Shown here: piece after piece, positions 25,506 through 33,660 of the stretch | Layout of the letters: every line of letters begins with the position of its first letter | How positions within the stretch are numbered: position 1 is the stretch's first letter | Assembly (NCBI RefSeq): GCF_900091575.1 | Contig: NZ_FMCR01000001.1 | Coordinates: 186,001-250,000 of the forward strand | Length of the DNA stretch: 64,000 bases | Origin: Micromonospora saelicesensis | GTDB taxonomy: Bacteria; Actinomycetota; Actinomycetes; Mycobacteriales; Micromonosporaceae | Reading direction: 5' to 3' | Translations under genes and position numbers: made by a program | The notes under the pieces: model-generated | What the model saw: the letters and a program-made list of their open reading frames with translations, nothing else | Told to the model about the DNA's origin: nothing | The model's database searches: none

Positions 25506-26863
25506 GTACGCCCTCCGGTGCGGTCGGCTCCGTCGAGCCGACCGCACCGCGGCCACGGTCGCATCGGCGTCCCCCGAGCGGACGCGACACCTTCCTGAAG
25601 CGGTCCGGGAAGTTCTTCACCGGCACACTGCTACGGACCCTCGCGCAGGGCGTGCTCTTCGTCCTGCTGGCCCGGGAGATGTCGATCGACACCTACGGGC
25701 TCTTCGTCGGCGTCACCGCCCTCGTCGCCGTGGTCTCCCCGTTCGCGTCCGCCGGCGCACCGAGTCTGATCTTCCAGAGCTACGCCGAGGCCCCCGGCGA
25801 GTGGGCCCGACACCTCACGCGGGGCCTGGTCCTGACCGTCGTCTTCGGTGTGGGCGCGACCGTGTTGGTGAGCGCGGCCGGGGTGGCGATCTGGGGTAGC
25901 GAGGTCAGTGCGCTCGACATGCTCTGCCTCGCTGCCGCCGACCTGGTGGCCTGGCGGCTCATCGAGGCCGTGGCCGCGTCGGTGCAGGCCCGGGGCAAGG
26001 TCTTCGTCGCCTCGGTCATCCCCGCCCTGCTGCACGTGTTCCGGCTGGTCGGCGCGCTGGTCCTCGCCGCGGCGGACGAGCCGATCTCCCTTCGGAACTG
26101 GGCTCTCACCGCGCTGGCGGTCTCCGTCGTGGTCTGCCTGCTGACGACCTGGTACGGATTGCGCGGCGGCGGAGGCGGTTCCTGGTCCGTCGGGCCGGCG
26201 CTCAGCCAGGCCCGCAGCGGCCTGCTGTTCGCCGTCGGCCTTTCCGCCCAGACGGTCTACAACGACATCGACAAGGTCATGCTGTCCCGGATCGGCACCA
26301 CCGAGGCTGCGGCGATCTACGCGGCGGCCTACCGGGTGGTGGACTTCGCGTACACGCCGGCCCGGTCGATGTCCGCGGTCGCCTACCCCCGCTTCTTCGA
26401 GGTCGGCCGCGAGGGACCCCGGGCGGCGCTCGGGCTCGCCCGTCGCCTTCTGCCTCGCTTCCTGATGTTCAGCGTGCCGAGCAGCCTGCTGCTGGTCGCG
26501 ATGGCCTGGACCATGCCGCTGATCTTCGGACCGGAGTACGAGGCCGCGACCCTGGCACTGCAGGGCCTCAGCGCGATCCTGGTCCTGAAGTCGATCCACT
26601 ACCTGGCCGCGGACGCCCTCTCAGGAAGCCGACTCCAGGGCCGTCGTACGGTGTGCCAGATCGCGGTCGGCGTCGTCAACGCGGGGCTCAACGTGTGGCT
26701 CATCCCCGCCTACGGATGGCAGGGCGCGGTCGTGTCGAGCCTCCTGTGCGACGCTCTGCTCGGCATCCTGCTGTGGGGGTGCCTCGTCATCGCCCTGCGG
26801 CGACACCCGCACCGCGATGCCGTCGTCGAACCGGCAGCGGTACCTGACCGAGAAAGGGTCTGA
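25502..26863 (+). CDS. Wzx-type polysaccharide flippase
   Basis: A 453-residue membrane protein of the MATE/MVF (polysaccharide transport) superfamily with about 12-14 helices. The start GTG overlaps the GT4 stop. The first helix region is LKRSGKFFTGTLLRTLAQGVLFVLLA and mid-segment VYNDIDKVMLSRIGTTEAAAIYAAAYRVVDFAYTPARSM is typical of the family. It is expected to turn the lipid-linked repeat unit to the outer face, ahead of the ligase/polymerase encoded next. Confidence 0.9.
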   Translation: MSTPSGAVGSVEPTAPRPRSHRRPPSGRDTFLKRSGKFFTGTLLRTLAQGVLFVLLAREMSIDTYGLFVGVTALVAVVSPFASAGAPSLIFQSYAEAPGEWARHLTRGLVLTVVFGVGATVLVSAAGVAIWGSEVSALDMLCLAAADLVAWRLIEAVAASVQARGKVFVASVIPALLHVFRLVGALVLAAADEPISLRNWALTALAVSVVVCLLTTWYGLRGGGGGSWSVGPALSQARSGLLFAVGLSAQTVYNDIDKVMLSRIGTTEAAAIYAAAYRVVDFAYTPARSMSAVAYPRFFEVGREGPRAALGLARRLLPRFLMFSVPSSLLLVAMAWTMPLIFGPEYEAATLALQGLSAILVLKSIHYLAADALSGSRLQGRRTVCQIAVGVVNAGLNVWLIPAYGWQGAVVSSLLCDALLGILLWGCLVIALRRHPHRDAVVEPAAVPDRERV

Positions 26864-26864
26864 C

Positions 26865-29800
26865 GTGACCACCATCTTCGGTGTCCTACTGACCGTCGGT
26901 GGCGTAGCGGTGGCTCTGTGGTTGATCCGAATGCGGCGGTCCGTCGCCACCGCGTTCGGCGACCCCGCATCGGCGGTCGCCCTGGTCGGATTCGCGGTGC
27001 TCACCAACGCGGCGCCGGCGCTCGCCGGCAGCCACAGCTCGATGCTGATCGGCGTGCTGGTGGTCGCCCTGCTGGCCTGGCTGGTGCTCTCTGGCCGTGG
27101 TGTCCTCCGCGGCCCGTCCGACCTGTGGCTCCGGATCTCGCTGGCGATGGCCGGCGGCCTGCTCGTCTGGTGCGCCTTCATCGACGTCGTCACCGGCACC
27201 GGGATCTACGGGTCGCGGTTGCCGGCGTACGGGGCGGCCGGGCTCCTGCTGGTCGCCGTCTGGCTGATGGCCGCCCGCACCACCGTCAGCGTACGGGCGA
27301 TGGCCTACACCGGGTTGGCGGTCCTGGCGCTGCTGACCATTCCGACCGCTCTGTACGGGCAGGCGTGGCGGGCGTGCACCGGCGGGAAGCTGGAGAAGTG
27401 CTCTCTGGCCGGTGCGCTGTTCAAGAGCTTCTACAACTCCGAGAACTACGCGGCGATGCTGGCGTCGTTCACCCTGGTCGCCGCGTTCTGCGCGATGCGC
27501 CGCGCCGAACTGGTGGCGACGGCGTCGTTCTGCCTGCTGGTGATCGTCGCCACCGGGTCCCGCACCAGCTATCTGGCCGTCGGCGCGGTAGCCGTCTGGA
27601 TGGTGGGCGCACTGCTCGTGCAGCGCCTGCGACCGAGCCCGCGGATTCCCTTCGCGCTCTGCGTGGCGCTCGTCATCGGCGCACTGACAGCCGCCACATA
27701 TCTGATGTGGAGCGCGTCGAAGACCACGCTGAGCAACCGCGGCAACATCTGGGTCGCCGCCCGCGAGTACCTCAGCGGCCGGGAGGCCGTCGGTGTGGGC
27801 GTCTCGAAGTGGTACTACCTGCAGGACATCGAGAAGGCACCGACCCACTTCTTCCACTCCGGGTACGTCCTGGTCATCTTCTCCGGCGGGTTGGTCGCGC
27901 TGACCCTGTTCGGTCTGTGGATGGCCACCCTGCTGCACCGCGACGTCGAGGACGGGAACGCCTTCACCGCCAAGGCACCGGTGGTGCTCCTCGTCGTCTA
28001 CTCGTTTACCGAGGTCGTCTGGAACCCGCTGTCGGTGGACGGGCTGACCTGGATCATCGTGCTGCTGGCCCTCACCGCGTCGGCGTCGGCGGCCCCGGCC
28101 CGCACCCCGGCACCGGGACCGGTGGACCTGGTGGACCGCCCAGGTCGGTTCGCCGCCCTCAAGCGGTTGACGGGACGGCACGACGCCGCCGCCGTCGCGC
28201 CGTACGGACCGAGGACGCCAACGCCGGTCGGTGCGACGGCTTCCAGTTTCCGCCCGGACATCCAGGGGCTCCGAGCCTTCGCCGTTGTCGTGGTGATCGC
28301 CGATCACGTCTTCCACTGGCCGGCCGGCGGCTTCATCGGGGTCGATGTCTTCTTCGTCATCTCCGGCTTTCTGATCAGCGGCCTCCTCCTCAAGGAGCAC
28401 CAGCGGACCGGCCGGATCTCCTTCACGGACTTCTACCGTCGCCGGGTCCGGCGGATTCTCCCGCTGGCGCTGCTCGTGCTGGTCACCACCTACCTCGCGG
28501 CGTCACTGCTGTTCATCGGTGAGCGCCTGCGCTCGATCGCCTGGGACGCGCTGGCCGCCGGTCTGTTCTCGGCCAACTGGCGCTTCGCCGCCGCCGGCAC
28601 GGACTACTTCCAGGCGGACGGACCGGTGTCGCCACTTCGGCACTACTGGTCCCTCTCCGTCGAGGAGCAGTTCTACTTCGTCTGGCCGGTCCTGATCACG
28701 CTGGTCCTCGGCCTCGCCGCCCAGCGCTTCGGATGGACCGCGCCGAGGGCCAGGTGGGTTCTCGGCGGCATCATGGCGGTGCTGGCCCTCGCGTCGGTGG
28801 GCTTTGGCCTGTGGCAGACGGGCCACGCTCCCACGGATGCTTACTACTCGACCTTCTCCCGGGCCTGGGAACTGGCCGTCGGCGGTCTGATCGCGCTGAC
28901 GGCACCCTGGTGGGCGGCGCTACCGGCTCGGGTTCGGCTCGCGATGCAGTGGGTCGGCCTCGGAGGTCTGGTCGCCTCCCTCTTCGTCGTGGGCCCGCAG
29001 ACACCGTTCCCGGTTCCGGGTGCGGTGCTGCCGGTGCTCTCCGCGGTGTTGGTCGTGGCCGGTGGGGCCGGCGGTGTACGGCGAATGTTCCCGCTCACGA
29101 ACCCGGCGTCCCGGTACATCGGCGACATCTCCTACTCGCTCTACCTCTGGCACTTCCCGCTGATCGTCCTGGTCGGTGCGATGCTGCCGCCGGAGAGCAC
29201 CAGGACGTACCTCGTCGTCCTCGCCGGCACCACGCTGCTGTCCGTCGCCTCGTACCACTTCCTGGAGGACCCGATCCGGCGCTCCTCCTGGCTGGACAGC
29301 AAACCGCGCGAGTCGGGCCGCCCTCGTTCCCGGGTGCGCGCTGTGGTGTGGGGCGCTCCCGTCGCGGCCCTCGCCGCAGGTGTCGTCCTCGTCACCACTG
29401 TCGCCTTCGGGCCCGGATCCCGCCCAGCCGCGCCCGACCCCGCCGCGTTCAACAGCGTGACCGCGCTCTCCGCCGAGGTCCAGGAGGCATTGCGGGCAAA
29501 GGAGTGGCCGCCGGTCACCCCGGCCCTGTCCGAGGTGGGTCGGCAGGGCTTCGCCCGGGAGGACTCCCAGGGTTGCCGACCGGCCACACCGCGCGGCCGC
29601 GACTGCTCCGCCGGCACCCTGGATCCGGAACGTCTCGCGGTGGTGGTCGGCGACTCGACAGCGGTCGCCTGGCTGCCGGCCATCCGTGCCGTCCTGGAGC
29701 CTGAGGGCTGGACCGTCCACCCGCTGACCTACGTCGGTTGCCCGCTGCTCGCGACGACCACCATCGCCGAGGACGACAGCATCACCCGGGCCTGCCCGGC

Positions 29801-30314
29801 ACACAAGGAAATCGTGCGGTCGTTCATCGCCGACACGAAGCCGGCGCTGGTCATCGTGACGAACACCTACGCACAGCGGCTGCAGACGGAGGGTGGTAAG
29901 CCCTCGCTGCCAGCCTGGGAGGCAGCGGCCAGGAAAGCCCGGGAGTGGCTTGCGCCCGCCGGCCAGGTGGTCGCGCTTCAGCCCCCACCCCCGGCGATGA
30001 ACCCGACCGCCTGCGCCACGCGCTTCTCCACGCCGGAGGACTGCGTGGCGAAGATTTCGCCGCTCTGGCAGTCGTACGCCGATGCCGATGAACGCGTGTG
30101 GAACGCGTCGGGGTCCGCGTACGTGGCGACGCGATCGTGGTTCTGCGCCCTGGACGACCGTTGTCCGGCATTCGTCAACGGCGTGGTCGTGCGCCGAGAC
30201 GCGTCCCACATCACCAGCGAGTACGCCCGCAGCGTCGCGCCCCTGTTGACGACGGCCCTGCGGCCCTCACTGACCAAGGCGCTGGCTGCCTCCGCCGTCC
30301 TGACCAGTGACTAG
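26865..30314 (+). CDS. Fusion: O-antigen ligase/polymerase-like domain + AT3 acyltransferase + SGNH domain
   Basis: A 1149-residue protein starting at GTG with GAAAGGG six bases upstream. Residues 1-420 form a roughly ten-helix membrane domain like Wzy/WaaL O-antigen polymerase/ligase, with GNIWVAAREYLSG at about 291 and FFHSGYVLVIFSGGLVALTLFG in the expected late region. A linker of about 40 residues rich in Ala/Pro/Arg follows. Residues about 461-830 are an OafA-type AT3 acyltransferase (FRPDIQGLRAFAVVVVIADHV with catalytic-type His481, GFIGVDVFFVISGFLISG, HYWSLSVEEQFYFVWPV). The C-terminal SGNH domain has GDS (Ser931) and DxxH (Asp1112, His1115). One protein could polymerise or ligate the glycan and O-acylate it outside the cell; this coupling is inferred. 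No internal stop or frame change is seen. Confidence 0.85.
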   Translation: MTTIFGVLLTVGGVAVALWLIRMRRSVATAFGDPASAVALVGFAVLTNAAPALAGSHSSMLIGVLVVALLAWLVLSGRGVLRGPSDLWLRISLAMAGGLLVWCAFIDVVTGTGIYGSRLPAYGAAGLLLVAVWLMAARTTVSVRAMAYTGLAVLALLTIPTALYGQAWRACTGGKLEKCSLAGALFKSFYNSENYAAMLASFTLVAAFCAMRRAELVATASFCLLVIVATGSRTSYLAVGAVAVWMVGALLVQRLRPSPRIPFALCVALVIGALTAATYLMWSASKTTLSNRGNIWVAAREYLSGREAVGVGVSKWYYLQDIEKAPTHFFHSGYVLVIFSGGLVALTLFGLWMATLLHRDVEDGNAFTAKAPVVLLVVYSFTEVVWNPLSVDGLTWIIVLLALTASASAAPARTPAPGPVDLVDRPGRFAALKRLTGRHDAAAVAPYGPRTPTPVGATASSFRPDIQGLRAFAVVVVIADHVFHWPAGGFIGVDVFFVISGFLISGLLLKEHQRTGRISFTDFYRRRVRRILPLALLVLVTTYLAASLLFIGERLRSIAWDALAAGLFSANWRFAAAGTDYFQADGPVSPLRHYWSLSVEEQFYFVWPVLITLVLGLAAQRFGWTAPRARWVLGGIMAVLALASVGFGLWQTGHAPTDAYYSTFSRAWELAVGGLIALTAPWWAALPARVRLAMQWVGLGGLVASLFVVGPQTPFPVPGAVLPVLSAVLVVAGGAGGVRRMFPLTNPASRYIGDISYSLYLWHFPLIVLVGAMLPPESTRTYLVVLAGTTLLSVASYHFLEDPIRRSSWLDSKPRESGRPRSRVRAVVWGAPVAALAAGVVLVTTVAFGPGSRPAAPDPAAFNSVTALSAEVQEALRAKEWPPVTPALSEVGRQGFAREDSQGCRPATPRGRDCSAGTLDPERLAVVVGDSTAVAWLPAIRAVLEPEGWTVHPLTYVGCPLLATTTIAEDDSITRACPAHKEIVRSFIADTKPALVIVTNTYAQRLQTEGGKPSLPAWEAAARKAREWLAPAGQVVALQPPPPAMNPTACATRFSTPEDCVAKISPLWQSYADADERVWNASGSAYVATRSWFCALDDRCPAFVNGVVVRRDASHITSEYARSVAPLLTTALRPSLTKALAASAVLTSD

Positions 30315-32488
30315 GCAGCAGCGATCGGCAGGCCCTTGAAGGCCAGCAGACCGACCCCGGTGGCGTTGACGCACCAGGGCCCGGCGTCGCCCCGGTAACT
30401 CAGCCCGGTCGCGCCGTCGGCCGGGCCGGACAGGCTCAGCACGAGCCGCCCTCCCTCGCGGTACTCGACGCCGGTGACGGTGGCGGTGCTGCCGTCGATA
30501 GTGAAGTCGGTGCCCGCGCCAGCCCGGACGGTCAGCGGGTCAACGCTACGAAGCTGAACCACCACCTGGGTACGCCGAGCGTCGGCGAAGGCGGCCGACC
30601 GAGGGTTCGGGGCAGACACGCCCTCGCTGGGGCCGCGGTGGATGTCGCGGGCCAGCACGGCGAACGCCTGATCGCCCAACTCGCGGTAGCCCCCTTCCCA
30701 GGCGAAGTGGCACGCCTCCCGGCCGGTCAGAGCGCTGGTGGACAGCAGCGTCACCTTCAGGGTGTCGGCCATCCGCCGTTGCGCCTCGCGCAGCGGCCCG
30801 CCGGAGGTGTCTCCGCACGGTGAGCCGCCGACCTGGACGACGTAGTAGCGGGCGCCTCCGTCCACCCGGAAGCCCACCTCCCGGCGCCAGTCGCTCAACA
30901 ACGCGGTGAACCCGGTGACATGCCTGGCAGCGTCGTTGTTGTCGGCCTCACCCTGGTACCAGAACACCCCGCGTACCTCACCGATGACGTTGGCGGCGAT
31001 GAGCCGTTGCCGCAACCGACCGTAGTTGGTGCGCAAGTCACCGGGATTGGCGTCGTTGCGCCGGAAGAACGACACCACCCTGCCGTTCTCCGCGCCGTTG
31101 ATCACTGCCACCGGCACCTGGTAGGTGTCCATGAGTCGGTGGGCCGCGCGGATCCCCCACTGGCCGACCGAACCGGGCTGCCTGATCGCACCGGAGACGG
31201 CGTAGTTCCAGGTACGGTCCGCGCCGGAGAGGATCCGGTCCCCGCTCGCCGAGCCGAAACTACGGACGTACGGGGACTCCTCGCCGATCGACGATCCCCG
31301 GTAACTGGCCGCCACCGCGTTGGACTGGCCCTGGATGACGTACACGTCGCCGGACACCACGCCCTCCCACAGGGCGGCCCGTCGGGCAACACCGTCGCCG
31401 AGCACGTGCAACTCGAATCGGTACTCCCGCAGCGCGGCGGTGATCCGCTGCCGGAACGCGAACTCACCCCCGGCCCCGACGGGCACCGTCTCGTCCCAGG
31501 CGTCAGCCCCGCTGACGACCTTGAGGCGTACGGCCTTGACCCGTGGGTCGGTCGCCTTGCCGGCCACCGGCACGACCGCACCGCCGGCCGCGTCCCGGGG
31601 GTACAGCTGCCGATCCCGTGGGTGCTGACCGACGGTGAGGACCGAGGCGCGGGCGTAGACCGTCAGCCGACGTTGGGTGTACGTGCCGGCGTTACCGGCG
31701 GCCGTCCAGTCGGGCTGACCGGTGGGGGCGGTCCCGATGCCCACCGACAGCGGCTGGACGTCCGAGGTGAAGCCGTTGACCGCGAGAACCGTCTGCGGTG
31801 CCGCCGTGGCCGGGCGGGTGGCCGCGACCGTGTGCACCTGGAAGGAGCCGTACCCGATCGACGAGTACACATCGTCGTCGGCGTCGAACCGGTCGGCGGT
31901 GGCGCCGGGGACCTGGCCGGAGTTGACCGGCCCGTACTTGTTCGGCCACATCTCCAGGTAGCCGGTGAGACCGGTGCCGGTGGCCAGGCCCGGCGCGTTG
32001 GTGGCGACCTCCAGATCGGCGATCCGTTGCCGGACGATCTGACCGGCCCGGGTCGGTAGGCCGAGGCGTCGGGCGTCGGCCGTGAACGGCGACATGGCGG
32101 TCCACACCCACTGCGTACCGGTGGGGCCGGTCAACTCCAGGCAGTAGCCGATCCGGTCGAACCCGCCGGCCACCACGCCGGCTCGGTCGAACGAGAGGGC
32201 AAGCGGCCTCTTGGGGTCGTTCCGCTCGGGCAGGTCGAGGGCGCTGACCGGGGTGAAGCCGGCCATACCGTGGGCGTTGGCGGCACAGGAGGTGCCGTCG
32301 ATGGGCGCGACGGGCGGTGGGGTGTCCGCGTCGGCTGCCGACCAGGCCGCGTCCGGTGAGCCGGTCCTCGACGGCGACCAGCCGAGTACGGGGACGGCCG
32401 CCAGGATCAGGGCGACCACCCCGAAGCCGATCCAGGCCGGTCGGGGCACCGATCGGAGGCGGGCCCACGGAGGGTGGGGACGAGACAC
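30311..32488 (-). CDS. Membrane-anchored SGNH/SASA-type carbohydrate esterase
   Basis: A 725-residue protein. The GTG at 32488 is chosen because GGAGG lies eight bases upstream; another GTG five codons earlier is possible. One N-terminal helix (about residues 20-40) anchors it outside. The region to about residue 360 is unfamiliar and beta-rich-looking. The SASA (sialate O-acetylesterase) domain begins with VYVIQGQSNAVA (Ser389 in the GQSN block) and has the paired motif GVFWYQGEADNND and REAQRRMADTLK further on. A C-terminal beta domain follows. Its stop overlaps the fusion gene stop. It may remove acyl groups from the polymer that the neighbouring acyltransferases add; that link is inferred. 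Confidence 0.8.
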   Translation of the reverse strand: MSRPHPPWARLRSVPRPAWIGFGVVALILAAVPVLGWSPSRTGSPDAAWSAADADTPPPVAPIDGTSCAANAHGMAGFTPVSALDLPERNDPKRPLALSFDRAGVVAGGFDRIGYCLELTGPTGTQWVWTAMSPFTADARRLGLPTRAGQIVRQRIADLEVATNAPGLATGTGLTGYLEMWPNKYGPVNSGQVPGATADRFDADDDVYSSIGYGSFQVHTVAATRPATAAPQTVLAVNGFTSDVQPLSVGIGTAPTGQPDWTAAGNAGTYTQRRLTVYARASVLTVGQHPRDRQLYPRDAAGGAVVPVAGKATDPRVKAVRLKVVSGADAWDETVPVGAGGEFAFRQRITAALREYRFELHVLGDGVARRAALWEGVVSGDVYVIQGQSNAVAASYRGSSIGEESPYVRSFGSASGDRILSGADRTWNYAVSGAIRQPGSVGQWGIRAAHRLMDTYQVPVAVINGAENGRVVSFFRRNDANPGDLRTNYGRLRQRLIAANVIGEVRGVFWYQGEADNNDAARHVTGFTALLSDWRREVGFRVDGGARYYVVQVGGSPCGDTSGGPLREAQRRMADTLKVTLLSTSALTGREACHFAWEGGYRELGDQAFAVLARDIHRGPSEGVSAPNPRSAAFADARRTQVVVQLRSVDPLTVRAGAGTDFTIDGSTATVTGVEYREGGRLVLSLSGPADGATGLSYRGDAGPWCVNATGVGLLAFKGLPIAAA

Positions 32489-32619
32489 CCGGAGAACCTC
32501 CACAGTGTGGGCAGCGTGTCGTGCCCCAGATTAGGCGATGCGCCATACCCGACGACGCCGGCACGACCTCCGGCCGAACCGGTGCCGATCCGGGGCGTAG
32601 GTCGGTCCCGCTGTCTGAA

Positions 32620-33660
32620 ATGATGCCCGCCATGGCCGCAACGAGCACGACAACGGCGGCGGGTAACCGCTCCGCCGGTGTCGACCTCCTCCGGATTGTC
32701 GGAATCGCCGCGGTTGTCGCGGGCCACGTCTGGAGCGACAGCCTGACCCGCGCGTCCATCTACACCTGGCACGTGCCCGTGTTCTTCGTCCTCACCGGCT
32801 ATTTCTGGTCGCCCGGTCGACCGCTCGGTGGGGAGCTGCGCAAGCGGTGGACGACCCTGGGCGTGCCCTACGTGGTGTGGTTCCTCATCCTGGTCGCGGC
32901 GCTGCTCGCCGCGGACGCCGCGACAGGCCAGGTCGCACCGGGGACCATCGGTGACGCGCTCTACGGCGGCACGGCTGCGGTCCGACCGTTCTCGGCCTTC
33001 TGGTTCGTCTCGGTGCTCTTCATCGCGGCGGTCGCGTTCCGGTGGCTGGAGCGGTTCCCCGCCGCGGTCGCCTGGACGGTCGCGGTGGTCGGCCTGGTCA
33101 TGGCGTACCTCGCGCCCGGCGTTGTCACCGCCGGCCCGCTCGGGCTCTTCCTGGTCCCGGCGTGCCTGGTCTTCGTGCTGGCCGGGCGGCTGCTGCGGCG
33201 ACTCCGCCCGCGCCTTCCCGCCAGCGCCGGTGCGGCGTCACTCTCGATCGGCGTCGGCTTCGTGCTCCTCGGCCTCAACCGGGACCTGGACCTCAAGGCC
33301 GGCGACTTCGGCTCCCCGGTGCTGGGGGTGCTGACCGCGATCCTGATCAGCGTCGGTCTCATCCGGCTCGCGGAGGAACTCGACCTGCGCATCGGCGTGC
33401 GGGCGTCGCGGGTGATCAGTCGACTGGCCGGCTGCGGCATCGCCGTCGTGCTGAGTCACGCGGGCATCCTGTGGGTGCTGAAGACGCCCAGGTCCGGTGG
33501 GGTGGTCGACCTGGTCGCCGCTCTCGTGGTCCCTTGGGCGTTCGCGTGGATCGTCATCAGCACGCCGCTGGGCCCCTGGTTGGCCGGCACCCGGATCGGC
33601 GGTTCCGCGCGGGCCGCCAGCGGTGTGGCGCCTCGGCCGGGCGCCGCCCAGACGCACTAG
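32620..33660 (+). CDS. Acyltransferase 3 family membrane protein
   Basis: A 346-residue protein with about ten membrane helices. It has the AT3 start GVDLLRIVGIAAVVAGHVWSDS with the conserved His and the second region IYTWHVPVFFVLTGYFWSPGRPL. The fold is that of OafA/WecH-type O-acyltransferases that move acyl groups onto sugars. No SGNH domain is attached, unlike the fusion gene upstream. ATGs at 32620, 32623 and 32632 are all possible and none has a good ribosome-binding site. The stop overlaps the convergent gene by a CTAG. Confidence 0.85.
   Translation: MMPAMAATSTTTAAGNRSAGVDLLRIVGIAAVVAGHVWSDSLTRASIYTWHVPVFFVLTGYFWSPGRPLGGELRKRWTTLGVPYVVWFLILVAALLAADAATGQVAPGTIGDALYGGTAAVRPFSAFWFVSVLFIAAVAFRWLERFPAAVAWTVAVVGLVMAYLAPGVVTAGPLGLFLVPACLVFVLAGRLLRRLRPRLPASAGAASLSIGVGFVLLGLNRDLDLKAGDFGSPVLGVLTAILISVGLIRLAEELDLRIGVRASRVISRLAGCGIAVVLSHAGILWVLKTPRSGGVVDLVAALVVPWAFAWIVISTPLGPWLAGTRIGGSARAASGVAPRPGAAQTH

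Noticed and set aside
26817..26864. Upstream ATG giving 16 more residues to the ligase/acyltransferase fusion
   Set aside because: It lies inside the flippase gene. The GTG at 26865 has a good ribosome-binding site and begins directly with the first membrane helix.
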